Of a DNA stretch of 64,000 nucleotides, positions 8,936 to 17,532 are shown one piece after another. How positions within the stretch are numbered: the first letter of the stretch is position 1; the number at the start of each line of letters is the position of its first letter. Under the pieces are notes generated by a model that worked only from the letters and a program-made list of their open reading frames with translations, did not search any database and was not told the DNA's origin. Where the stretch lies: assembly GCA_046048895.1 (NCBI GenBank), contig JBJOFF010000003.1:62001-126000 (forward strand), given 5' to 3'. Source of the stretch: ZLKRG08 sp046048895 (lineage in GTDB: Bacteria > Actinomycetota > Actinomycetes > Nanopelagicales > Nanopelagicaceae). The position numbers were made by a program, and so were the translations under genes.

Positions 8936-9778
8936 ATGGCTGAACCAGTAATAGCAGTTGTCGGAAGTGCAATGATGGATTTAACTGCCTACATTGATCG
9001 AATTCCCTCAGCTGGTGAGACTGCGAGAGGCACTGAATTCACTACAGGTTTTGGCGGCAAAGGTGCTAACCAAGCGGTGATGGCAGCAATAACCGGTGCT
9101 AAGACATATTTCATTGGTTGTATCGGCAACGACCTTTTTGGCGCTGAAATTATGCAGAACTTTCAAGCGCGAGGCGTAGATACCAAGTACCTGCAAGAAA
9201 GTAATCATGCTACTGGAGTTGCCCATATCTGGGTGGAAGCAAATGGTGAAAATCGCATAATCATCATTCCTGGGGCGAACTTAGAGATTGATAAGAGCGC
9301 TGCAATAAGCGCTATCCATGAAATTCCTAATCTAGATATTGTAATTGGGCAATGTGAAATTAGACAGGAAGTAACTCTTGCCGCATTTAAAGCCGCGAAA
9401 TCGCGCGGCGCAACTACGATTTTAAACCCAGCGCCATTTGAAAATTTAAGCGCAGATTTAATCGCACACTCTGATTGGATCATTCCAAATGAGAGCGAAT
9501 TTGCTGCACTTGGAAATATCGATGCGAACATTCTGCTTACTGAAGGGGACAAGGGAGTCCGACACTTAAATTCTGGCAAAAAAGTGGCAGCGTTAGAGGT
9601 AAAGGCAATAGATACCACTGGTGCAGGAGATAGTTTTGTAGGAAGTTTTGCCAGCAAATTAAATGAAGGTGTAGATGTAGCTATGCGATTTGGATGTATA
9701 GCTGCTGGAATTAGCGTCACCCGAAAAGGTGCGCAAAGTTCCTATCCAACTTACGAAGAGATCTCAACCTTTTCATAA
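8936..9778 (+). CDS. rbsK: Ribokinase / PfkB-family carbohydrate kinase
   Basis: ATP-dependent kinase, most likely making ribose-5-phosphate from ribose released by the divergent nucleoside hydrolase. 280 aa, slightly shorter than E. coli RbsK. PfkB signature 1, GFGGKGANQAV, lies near residues 38-48; signature 2, DTTGAGDSFVGSFA, with the catalytic Asp, lies near residues 226-239. Ribokinase-type NPAPF precedes IIPNESEF. The 3' end overlaps the convergent P450 gene by 28 bases. A nucleoside kinase of the same fold is an alternative. Confidence 0.86.
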   Translation: MAEPVIAVVGSAMMDLTAYIDRIPSAGETARGTEFTTGFGGKGANQAVMAAITGAKTYFIGCIGNDLFGAEIMQNFQARGVDTKYLQESNHATGVAHIWVEANGENRIIIIPGANLEIDKSAAISAIHEIPNLDIVIGQCEIRQEVTLAAFKAAKSRGATTILNPAPFENLSADLIAHSDWIIPNESEFAALGNIDANILLTEGDKGVRHLNSGKKVAALEVKAIDTTGAGDSFVGSFASKLNEGVDVAMRFGCIAAGISVTRKGAQSSYPTYEEISTFS

Positions 9779-10926
9779 CCACGTAAAACAAATGTTGGTC
9801 TACGTACCGGTTCACTAGCAATCTGCATCTCTGGAAATGCTTTGATCATTTTCGGTAACGCAATTCCCATTTCAAGTCTTGCCAGCGGTCCGCCCAAACA
9901 GAAATGAATTCCTGCGCCAAAACCAATATGTGGGTTGGGATCTCTAGTGATATCCATCTGGTCAGCCGCTGCAAAATGCGCTTCGTCGCGATTTGCCGAA
10001 CCAAGTAGCGAGGCAATCTTCTGACCTTGCTTGATCTCAACTCCACCGATTTCAGTATCTGCGGTTGCGGTACGTTCAAATAAATGCAATGGCGCATCAA
10101 ATCTTAAAAATTCTTCTACTGCGCTAGCTGCCAATTTATCTGGATTTGCTCTTAGTAGCGCTAACTGCTCGGGACGCTCTAACAAGGCCACTGCCCCATT
10201 TCCAAAGCCATTTACGCTCGCTTCATGCCCTGCATTTAAGAGCAGAACACAGGTAGCTATGAGCTCCTGTGCATTTAATTTTTCGCCCTGTTCTTCGACT
10301 CTAACCAAATCGGTAATTAAATCATTACCGGGATTACTTTTACGCTCGTCTGCCAACTGCTGCACATAGGCAGCGAATTCACTCGCAGCTTGCTTAGCCT
10401 TATCTTGAACCTCAGCGCTTGGGTTAACTTCATACATTTTTACGATGGCTTGAGACCAAGGACGGAGCAAGTGCTCGTCAGAATCCGGGAAACCTAGCAT
10501 TGCCACAATAACTTTAACTGGCAGTGGCTCCGCAAAATCTGCGATTAAATCCCAATTGCCACCTTTGGTTTTAATATCGGAAATTAGACCATCCACAATC
10601 TTGTTGATGGTCTCTCTCTGGTTTTCAATAATATTCTTATTAAATGCCTTAGAAACCAGTGCGCGCAAACGAGTATGTTTTGGCGGTTCGGAATCTAGAA
10701 TCGAATCAGCATGCAGCCAATTAAAGGTAGACCATTCCGATTCAGGTTCTTTCGCTTTAAAAATCCGACCTAATGACTTGTTGCGAAGTACGGCATTAGC
10801 ATCATCATATTTTGCAGCGAGAAACATATTGGTCTCTTCGTGCCAAACTGGTATTCCAGCATTACGTAATTTTGCAAGATGCGGATAAGGGTTCTTTAGG
10901 AAATCTGGATCGTTAAAATTGATCAT
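9751..10926 (-). CDS. Cytochrome P450
   Basis: Haem monooxygenase, soluble class I type, last gene of the nucleoside operon. The ATG at 10926 gives 391 aa (an upstream in-frame TTG at 10938 would add four residues). Haem-ligand loop FGAGIHFCLGG near 335-345, K-helix EEFLRF near 275, I-helix AGHEASVNGFGNG near 234. The I-helix has Ala where most P450s have the conserved proton-relay Thr, as in the macrolide hydroxylase P450eryF. The start overlaps add by 14 bases, so translation is coupled to nucleoside catabolism. No ferredoxin or reductase gene lies nearby; substrate unknown. Confidence 0.93.
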   Translation of the reverse strand: MINFNDPDFLKNPYPHLAKLRNAGIPVWHEETNMFLAAKYDDANAVLRNKSLGRIFKAKEPESEWSTFNWLHADSILDSEPPKHTRLRALVSKAFNKNIIENQRETINKIVDGLISDIKTKGGNWDLIADFAEPLPVKVIVAMLGFPDSDEHLLRPWSQAIVKMYEVNPSAEVQDKAKQAASEFAAYVQQLADERKSNPGNDLITDLVRVEEQGEKLNAQELIATCVLLLNAGHEASVNGFGNGAVALLERPEQLALLRANPDKLAASAVEEFLRFDAPLHLFERTATADTEIGGVEIKQGQKIASLLGSANRDEAHFAAADQMDITRDPNPHIGFGAGIHFCLGGPLARLEMGIALPKMIKAFPEMQIASEPVRRPTFVLRGYEKVEISS

Positions 10927-11920
10927 AACCTGATCCAATCTGCTTTAACAAAGCGCTCTTGTCATCAATAAAAGCAGCGTTCATTGCGCTAACAGTGAGC
11001 TCTCTGAATTCAGCCAAACCCCAACCAAATGCTTTCTGACATTCACTAAATTCGTGGCTCATTTTGGTCCGACTCATTAAACGATTGTCGGTGTTGATTC
11101 CGATGTTGTAACCCAAATCAAATAATTTCTCAATCGGATGATGGGCGTAGGTGTCAGCTATGCCGGTCTGCAAATTACTGGTCGGACAGACCTCCAGATG
11201 TATCTGAGCTTCTAAAACTTGTTTTGCGATACGTCCGTCCGGGAGATCTTCAACGATTCTGACGCCATGGCCAATTCGCGCTGCGCCGCAGGCATTTATC
11301 GCTAAATCTATCGATTCTGGGCCATCTGCCTCTCCGGCATGGATAGTAAATGGCACATCTTGGCGCTTCAAATAATCAAATGTTTCCTTTTGTAGCGTCG
11401 GTGCAAAACCCTTTTCAGGTCCAGCAATATCAAAACCAACTACGCCTTGATCTCGATATTTAACTACCAACTCTGCGACCTCTTGTGATTTATCCAGTTG
11501 TCGCATTCCACAGAGAATTGTATTTACCTTAATTCCGGTTTGCGTCTCGCCTTGGCGATAACCTTCTAGCATCGCTTCGACTACCTGCTGCATAACCATT
11601 CCATTTTTGGTGAAATGCTCGGGCGCTACGCGAATCTCCGCGTATATAACTCCATCGTTAGCCAAATCAATAACCGCTTCCTTGGCAACTCTGACTACAT
11701 CTTGCTCTCGTTGCATAACGGCGATGGTGTGATCAAAAGTTTCTAAATATCTAACTAGAGATCCTGAATCACATGCATCTTGAAACCAATCAGCTAGCTC
11801 AGTTGTTTTATAAGTTGGCAATTTTTGATAGCCAATCTCCTGAGCAATTTCAATGATGGTTTCTGGTCTTAACCCACCATCTAAATGATCGTGCAGTAAG
11901 ACCTTTGGTAATTTAATCAA
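10913..11920 (-). CDS. add: Adenosine deaminase
   Basis: Zinc enzyme converting (deoxy)adenosine to (deoxy)inosine. 335 aa, TTG start overlapping the deoA stop as TTGA. The N-terminal LLHDHLDGGLRPE bears the first metal histidines in the form usual for Actinobacteria; the FTIHAGEADGPE stretch near 195-206 has the third His and the catalytic Glu; a late NTDNR segment gives the final Asp. It sits between deoA and the P450 in a continuous overlapping operon with cytidine deaminase and the nucleoside importer. Imported adenosine can therefore be deaminated before glycosidic cleavage. Confidence 0.94.
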   Translation of the reverse strand: MIKLPKVLLHDHLDGGLRPETIIEIAQEIGYQKLPTYKTTELADWFQDACDSGSLVRYLETFDHTIAVMQREQDVVRVAKEAVIDLANDGVIYAEIRVAPEHFTKNGMVMQQVVEAMLEGYRQGETQTGIKVNTILCGMRQLDKSQEVAELVVKYRDQGVVGFDIAGPEKGFAPTLQKETFDYLKRQDVPFTIHAGEADGPESIDLAINACGAARIGHGVRIVEDLPDGRIAKQVLEAQIHLEVCPTSNLQTGIADTYAHHPIEKLFDLGYNIGINTDNRLMSRTKMSHEFSECQKAFGWGLAEFRELTVSAMNAAFIDDKSALLKQIGSGYDQF

Positions 11921-13197
11921 CTAATGCGCTCCAGAATGAGAGGTAGGCGTTGATAATCTGAATCATATTCGACTGCGCCTTGTAGTGATTCCTCTGCGCG
12001 CGCAAAAAGCTCAGTTTTATCTGTGTGTAAAGTAAATAATGGTTGGCCTTTACTAATTTGATCCCCGGGCTTGGCATGTATCTCAATACCTGCGCCAAGT
12101 TGAAGCGCTTCACCTTGCTTTGCGCGACCAGCGCCTAAGCGCCATGCAGCTACACCAACTTTAAGCGCATCCATGCGCGTTAATTTTCCACTTTGCTCAG
12201 CGTTAATTACCAACTTCTCTTTTGCGGTAGGCAGCGCACCATCTGGATCACCATTTTGCGCTTTTATCATTCGTCGCCAATGATCCATGGCTTTGCCATT
12301 CTTTAAATTATCTGCCGGGTCTATCCCCGAAATCCCCGCTAAATCCAGCATTTCTCGCGCTAAAAGTACGGTTAATTCGACTACATCAGCTGGGCCACCA
12401 CCTGCAAGCACCTCAACAGATTCACGAACTTCAAGTGCATTTCCTGCTGTTAAACCTAGCGGCACATCCATAGCAGTAATCAAAGCGCGAATATTTACTC
12501 CAGCGCTCTTGCCAATTTCTACCATCACTGTGGCTAGTTCGCGTGCTTTAACTGGATCACTCATAAATGCACCGCTACCAGTTTTCACATCAAGCACTAA
12601 AGAGCCCGTTCCTTCTGCAATCTTCTTGCTCATAATTGAAGAGGCAATTAGTGGAATTGCTTCAACTGTCGCAGTTACATCTCGCAGCGCATAAAGTTTC
12701 TTATCAGCTGGCGCTAACCCACTACCAGCTGCACAGATAACTCCACCAGTTTCTTGAATTACTTTCAACATCTCTTCGTTAGATAGCGCCGCTTTCCAAC
12801 CAGGAATTGATTCCAATTTATCTAAAGTGCCACCGGTGTGGCCAAGTCCGCGACCAGATAGTTGTGGCACTGCCGCACCACATGAAGCGACTAATGGCAC
12901 TAAGGGCAGAGTAATTTTGTCGCCTACTCCGCCAGTTGAATGCTTATCAACTGTTGGGCGATCTAACATCGACCAACTCATACGTTCGCCACTTCGAATC
13001 ATGGCATCGGTCCAACGGCTAATTTCATGGCGTTCCATGCCATTTAAGAGAATAGCCATTGCAAGAGCAGACATCTGTTCGTCTGCCACCACGCCACGAG
13101 TGTAGGCATCTACAACCCAATCTATTTGGTCGTCATTTAAGACTTTATGATCACGTTTAAGCGCAATAATTTCAGGCGCGGTATATCGCTCGCTCAT
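11917..13197 (-). CDS. deoA: Thymidine / pyrimidine-nucleoside phosphorylase
   Basis: Phosphorolysis of thymidine or (deoxy)uridine to base plus (deoxy)ribose-1-phosphate, feeding the mutase and DeoC. 426 aa. Glycosyltransferase family 3 motifs: DKHSTGGVGDKITLP near 84-98 (phosphate loop), SGRGLGHTGGTLDKLESI near 113-130, and SIMSKKIAEGTG near 186-197. The C-terminal domain (about 345-426) is the pyrimidine-nucleoside phosphorylase C-domain. ATG overlaps the cdd stop (ATGA) and the stop overlaps the add start (TTGA), so the genes are translationally coupled. Confidence 0.95.
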   Translation of the reverse strand: MSERYTAPEIIALKRDHKVLNDDQIDWVVDAYTRGVVADEQMSALAMAILLNGMERHEISRWTDAMIRSGERMSWSMLDRPTVDKHSTGGVGDKITLPLVPLVASCGAAVPQLSGRGLGHTGGTLDKLESIPGWKAALSNEEMLKVIQETGGVICAAGSGLAPADKKLYALRDVTATVEAIPLIASSIMSKKIAEGTGSLVLDVKTGSGAFMSDPVKARELATVMVEIGKSAGVNIRALITAMDVPLGLTAGNALEVRESVEVLAGGGPADVVELTVLLAREMLDLAGISGIDPADNLKNGKAMDHWRRMIKAQNGDPDGALPTAKEKLVINAEQSGKLTRMDALKVGVAAWRLGAGRAKQGEALQLGAGIEIHAKPGDQISKGQPLFTLHTDKTELFARAEESLQGAVEYDSDYQRLPLILERIS

Positions 13198-13580
13198 TTC
13201 AGATCATCAGGGCCAAATGCCCATGGCAGCATCTCAGACATCTTCTGTGGACCATCTGGTGTCATTAGTAGCGCATCTGGTCCACCATGTTCGAATAACA
13301 ATTGGCGACAACGCCCACAAGGTGCCAGATACTTTGTATCTCCACCTACGCAGACAATCGCTACTAATTTCCCGCCACCTGTGGTCGCTAAATTAGAAAC
13401 TAGGCCACATTCTGCGCATAAACCAACGCCATATGAGGCATTTTCGACATTACAACCTTCGACAATGCGCCCATCATTTACTAACGCTGCTACACCAACC
13501 GGGAAATTTGAATAAGGCGCATAAGCCTTCTTCATTGCCGAGATAGCTTTTTGGTGAATCTCATCCCAGTTGATTTGCAT
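13194..13580 (-). CDS. cdd: Cytidine deaminase
   Basis: Zinc enzyme turning (deoxy)cytidine into (deoxy)uridine, preparing it for DeoA. 128 aa, usual homotetrameric length. APYSNFPVG near the N-terminus, zinc-ligand CAE in GLCAECGL, and PCGRCRQLLFE with the other two zinc cysteines. The frame stays open a further 50 codons upstream, but ATG at 13580, sharing one base with the upstream permease stop (TAATG), starts exactly at the conserved domain and is chosen here. Confidence 0.95.
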   Translation of the reverse strand: MQINWDEIHQKAISAMKKAYAPYSNFPVGVAALVNDGRIVEGCNVENASYGVGLCAECGLVSNLATTGGGKLVAIVCVGGDTKYLAPCGRCRQLLFEHGGPDALLMTPDGPQKMSEMLPWAFGPDDLK

Positions 13581-14821
13581 TATTTTCCGCCACCTCTGCG
13601 ATATGGAATTCCATCTGCAGCTGGCATTCGCAAACGTTGCGTGCCAAGTCCAAGGACCAGCAAGGTAACAATGTATGGAGTCATAGTTACAAATTGACCT
13701 GGTAATTCTGTGAAAGTTTGATATAGCCATATCGAGATTAGCGCAACTGCGATTGCGATTGCTGCAGTACCAAATTTCTTCTTCTTCAAATTATTGAAAG
13801 CAAAGAGCGCCATTGCTACTGCTAATAACATCAAGAGCGCATGGATAGCGGTTGCATCTCTTAATTGCAGCGCATCTGCAAATCCAAAGAGACCTGCGCC
13901 TGTCATTAATCCACCAGGTCTCCAGTTGCCAAAAATCAGCGCTGCCAGACCAATGTAACCGCGTCCGCCAGTTTGATTCTCTTGATAGTGATTAGCGGCA
14001 ACAATTGCTAAGAATGCTCCGCCAAGTCCTGCAAAACCTCCAGAGATGATTACGCCTGCATACTTCATCTTGTAAACATTTACACCAAGTGATTCCGCAG
14101 CTGTTGGTGCTTCGCCCGCGCTACGTAACCTTAATCCAAATGCGGTGTGCCAGAGGAACCAATATGAAAGTGGTACCAACGAAATTGCAATTACCGTTAC
14201 ATACGAAACTTCACCGGTGAATCCGCGCAAAATTGAAAATACATCTGAGATAAAGAACCAGTTCTTCTCGCCGATTGCACCAAATAAATCTGGACTCTTC
14301 CAACCAAAATAAGTTCCGCCTGAGAGAATTGGTAGGCCATTGGTTCCAATCGCTTCAATATCTGGCGATTGCGAAGGCCCCACCCAGGTGCCATTTTTAT
14401 AGAGAATTGTTGAGATATATCGAACTAAACCAGCTGCAATGATATTAATTGCTACACCAGAGACCACATGATCTACGCCGAATCCAACTGTGGCAATTGC
14501 ATGCAGTAGCGCGCCAAGTGCACCCATAAAGATACCCGCCACAAGTCCGGCCCATGGTCCATGTTTAGAACCGATATAGCCACCGCCCCATGCACCCATA
14601 ATCATCATGCCTTCAAGGCCAATATTTACTACTCCTGAGCGTTCTGAGAAGAGACCACCAAGTGCAGCCATTGCAATTGGAACTGACAACAAGAGCGCTG
14701 CAGATGCGGTTCCGGCGCTAGTTAAATCATTGGCGCCAGTAATTAATTTGATTGTAGATAAAGAGAAGACGATGGCAAATGCATAAAGCGATAGTCTGGA
14801 GATTTTACTTAGATTACGCAT
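13580..14821 (-). CDS. BMP-type nucleoside ABC transporter permease 2
   Basis: Inner-membrane permease of the nucleoside importer, comparable to Bacillus NupQ. 413 aa with 9-10 predicted membrane segments. The branched-chain amino-acid/ribose-type permease domain covers roughly residues 40-345; GLFSERSGVVNIGLEGMM near 56-73 is the hallmark of this permease pair and LRSAGEAPTAAESLGVNV is the cytoplasmic coupling loop. ATG overlaps the previous permease by 8 bases. The extra hydrophobic C-terminal segment (about 345-395) extends beyond the core domain. Confidence 0.91.
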   Translation of the reverse strand: MRNLSKISRLSLYAFAIVFSLSTIKLITGANDLTSAGTASAALLLSVPIAMAALGGLFSERSGVVNIGLEGMMIMGAWGGGYIGSKHGPWAGLVAGIFMGALGALLHAIATVGFGVDHVVSGVAINIIAAGLVRYISTILYKNGTWVGPSQSPDIEAIGTNGLPILSGGTYFGWKSPDLFGAIGEKNWFFISDVFSILRGFTGEVSYVTVIAISLVPLSYWFLWHTAFGLRLRSAGEAPTAAESLGVNVYKMKYAGVIISGGFAGLGGAFLAIVAANHYQENQTGGRGYIGLAALIFGNWRPGGLMTGAGLFGFADALQLRDATAIHALLMLLAVAMALFAFNNLKKKKFGTAAIAIAVALISIWLYQTFTELPGQFVTMTPYIVTLLVLGLGTQRLRMPAADGIPYRRGGGK

Positions 14822-15917
14822 TTGCGGCCGCCTTTGCTAACTCGTTAGAGACCACTTTGACGCGATACCTGCTTACCACTTCAAAGGCAATTACTGAACT
14901 TAAAAGAATCGCACCTTGCATAATGAAATAAGTCTCTGGCGCGATATCAATTAGCTCTAGAGATCTAGATGAAACTTCTAGGAATGAGAATAGCAAGCTT
15001 GAGAAAGCCATTCCGATGGCGCCATTTCGACCAAGCAGTGCAACTGCAATTGCAGAGAAACCTAAGCCAGCGCGGAAACCTAAATTATAGGAATGTGTTT
15101 CCGCAAGCACGGTTGGTAGACCTGATAAACCAGCGATTGCGCCAGATGAAATCATGGCAACCACAATCATCTTCTTGGAATTAACACCACTTACTCGAGC
15201 TGCAATTGGATTAATACCAGATGCGCGTAATTCAAAACCAAATCGGGTGCGATTTACGACCCACCAGAAGGCAACACCAATCACAATTGCAACCGCCAAC
15301 ATGCCATAAATACCGCGGCCTTGGGTGACGCTCTGCTCCATATTCTTGGTAATAAAGGAGAGATTTGGCATCTGTCCTGATGCTGGCAACTCTTTAGTAG
15401 CTAAATTATTAGAACCTTCAATTTTTACCGTGAAATGCTTAGATAACAAATACGCGCTTAATCCACCTGCGATGCTATTGAGCATAATCGTAGAGATAAC
15501 TTCATTTACTCCACGCTTTACTTTAAGCACTCCCGCAATAGCTGCCCACAATCCACCAACAGTCATGGCAATCAGGAAGATTGCTAAAACATGCAGGATT
15601 GGTGGCAAGGTAAACATCGCGCCCAAGTAGCACGCAAAGAGTGCAGCTAGACGTAGTTGTCCCTCGACACCGATATTAAAGAGACCAGCACGGAAAGTGA
15701 TCGCAATTGCGATAGCGGCGATGTAATAAGAGGTGGCGCTGTTTAGAGTTTCAATTACTGAACTCGTAGTTGCCCCAAACTCCCACATCATCTTAAAAGC
15801 ATCAATCGGAGATTTCTTGGTAGCTAAAAGCGCCAAACTTGAAATCAGAATGGATGCGATAGCGGCAGATACCGGAGCTAAAAGTGCAAGGTAGATCTTC
15901 TTTGGTGAAAGTTTCAT
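14814..15917 (-). CDS. BMP-type nucleoside ABC transporter permease 1
   Basis: Partner permease of the importer, comparable to NupP. 367 aa from the ATG at 15917, which has AGGAG seven bases upstream and shares a base with the upstream stop (TGATG); a GTG one codon earlier is less well spaced. It has about nine membrane segments, FRAGLFNIGVEGQLRLAA near 74-91 and coupling-loop FELRASGINPIAARVSGV near 225-242. With the second permease it would form the heterodimeric channel. Confidence 0.91.
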   Translation of the reverse strand: MKLSPKKIYLALLAPVSAAIASILISSLALLATKKSPIDAFKMMWEFGATTSSVIETLNSATSYYIAAIAIAITFRAGLFNIGVEGQLRLAALFACYLGAMFTLPPILHVLAIFLIAMTVGGLWAAIAGVLKVKRGVNEVISTIMLNSIAGGLSAYLLSKHFTVKIEGSNNLATKELPASGQMPNLSFITKNMEQSVTQGRGIYGMLAVAIVIGVAFWWVVNRTRFGFELRASGINPIAARVSGVNSKKMIVVAMISSGAIAGLSGLPTVLAETHSYNLGFRAGLGFSAIAVALLGRNGAIGMAFSSLLFSFLEVSSRSLELIDIAPETYFIMQGAILLSSVIAFEVVSRYRVKVVSNELAKAAANA

Positions 15918-17419
15918 CACTTTGCTCCTGTCATCGCGGCGCCTAATTTTTCAGGAGTGGTATGAGCTGGGTCTAGTTCTGCGGTAACTTCTCCACGTAA
16001 CATCACTAGCAGTCGATCTGACATACCAATTAACTCTTCCAGGTCCGCTGAAATTAAAACAATAGCCATACCCTTTTCACGAGCCTTGCGTAGCTCTTCC
16101 CAAATTGCTCCTTGCGCGCCAACATCCACACCACGAGTTGGATGTGATGCCACCAATAACTTTGGTGCATGGACCATTTCGCGACCCACAATAAATTTCT
16201 GCTGATTTCCACCCGACAGTGCTGTGGCCAATGTATTTGGACCCGGTGCGCGAACATCGAATTCCTGCATAATCAATTGGGTATCTTGCACGGTCGCTTT
16301 CTTATCCAGGATAAAGCCATTAAAGATTGGTTTACTGCGCTGATAACCCAAAATTCGATTCTCCCACAGTGGCGAACCGAGCATTAAAGCTTGGCGATGG
16401 CGATCTTCCGGGATAAAACCAATACCTAAATCTCGACGTGCAGCTACTGGTAATTGATCAATTGAATTATTATCAAAAGTAATACTGCCTTCGTAATCTA
16501 AAAGCCCCAGAATCGCTTCGGTTAATTCAGACTGACCATTGCCTTCAACTCCGGCAATACCAATCACCTCTCCGGCATGTAATTTAAATGAAATATCAGT
16601 CAATAAGTTACGCGCACCTTTTGAGGGAATGCTGACTCCGGTTAACTCCAGAACCACATTCTCACGCTTGGTATCACCTTTAGTCTCAGGTTTAGGTAGC
16701 TCTGAGCCCACCATTAACTCTGCTAGTTTCTTGGAAGTTACCTCTTTAGCCATTACTTCGGCAACTGTGGCACCGGCTCTGACTACAGTAACTTCATCGG
16801 CAACGCGGAGCACTTCATCTAATTTATGCGAAATAAAGATGACTGACATTCCTTTTTCGCGCAGCCCATGTAGCGCACCAAAGAGATCATCTACTTCTTG
16901 GGGAACCAAAACTGCAGTTGGTTCATCAAAAATTAAAATATTTGCGCCGCGATATAGCACTTTTAAAATTTCTACACGTTGACGTTGACCAACGCCTAAA
17001 TTCTCAACTAATTCATCTGGATTGATCTCTAGGCCATAAGTACTAGCCATCTCTGAGATTTTTTTTCGAGCTGCTCCAAAATCAATTTGCGCGCTCTTCT
17101 TTGGTTCGGAACCTAATATGATATTTTCAAGAACAGTAAAATTATCTGCCAACATAAAGTGCTGATGAACCATACCGATACCAGCTTCGATAGCTTCATT
17201 TGGATTTTTAAAATTTACTTGTTGGCCATTTACAAAAATTTCGCCGCCATCTGGGCGCTGCATTCCGTAAAGAATCTTCATTACGGTTGATTTACCAGCG
17301 CCGTTCTCTCCTACCAGTGCGTGAACTGAGCCGCTCTGCACCTTAAGCGAGACATCTTTATTTGCAATAACGCCAGGAAATCGTTTTGAAATATGTCGAA
17401 GTTCAACCGAAACTGACAT
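15917..17419 (-). CDS. Nucleoside ABC transporter ATP-binding protein (two ABC domains)
   Basis: Double-cassette ATPase energising nucleoside import, comparable to NupO. 500 aa. First domain: Walker A GENGAGKST near 37-45, signature LGVGQRQR, Walker B ILIFDEPTAVL. Second domain: degenerate Walker A GVEGNGQSE near 294, signature LSGGNQQK near 405, and a late LVASHPTRGVDVGAQ in place of a canonical Walker B. Such asymmetry is normal for sugar/nucleoside double-ABC proteins. A 113-base gap with a strong hairpin separates it from the binding protein, allowing unequal expression. Confidence 0.93.
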   Translation of the reverse strand: MSVSVELRHISKRFPGVIANKDVSLKVQSGSVHALVGENGAGKSTVMKILYGMQRPDGGEIFVNGQQVNFKNPNEAIEAGIGMVHQHFMLADNFTVLENIILGSEPKKSAQIDFGAARKKISEMASTYGLEINPDELVENLGVGQRQRVEILKVLYRGANILIFDEPTAVLVPQEVDDLFGALHGLREKGMSVIFISHKLDEVLRVADEVTVVRAGATVAEVMAKEVTSKKLAELMVGSELPKPETKGDTKRENVVLELTGVSIPSKGARNLLTDISFKLHAGEVIGIAGVEGNGQSELTEAILGLLDYEGSITFDNNSIDQLPVAARRDLGIGFIPEDRHRQALMLGSPLWENRILGYQRSKPIFNGFILDKKATVQDTQLIMQEFDVRAPGPNTLATALSGGNQQKFIVGREMVHAPKLLVASHPTRGVDVGAQGAIWEELRKAREKGMAIVLISADLEELIGMSDRLLVMLRGEVTAELDPAHTTPEKLGAAMTGAK

Positions 17420-17472
17420 TTAGCGCTCCTTTGCGGCTCTTATTACCTGGGCTATCCGTGCCTATACTAAAG

Positions 17473-17510
17473 AAAGTAGCCCGATTAGGTAAACCTAATC
17501 GGGCTACTTT
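17473..17510 (-). terminator. Perfect 18-bp hairpin between binding-protein and ATPase genes
   Basis: Arms 17473-17490 and 17493-17510 are perfect inverted repeats of 18 bases with a 2-base centre. On the minus strand the hairpin is followed by a T-rich run (TTTCTTTAG). It stands after the BMP binding-protein stop and before the ATPase gene. It may be a leaky terminator or an mRNA-stabilising stem that keeps the binding protein more abundant than the membrane parts, a known arrangement in ABC operons. Confidence 0.78.
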
Positions 17511-17532
17511 GGTCACACTCAATTAAAGGAAA

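Noticed and set aside
9205..9720. 171-codon open frame antisense to ribokinase
   Set aside because: Shadow of the clearly conserved rbsK frame; no independent start signal.
13581..13730. 50-residue N-terminal extension of cytidine deaminase
   Set aside because: Lies inside the permease gene in another frame; the ATG at 13580 matches the conserved enzyme start.
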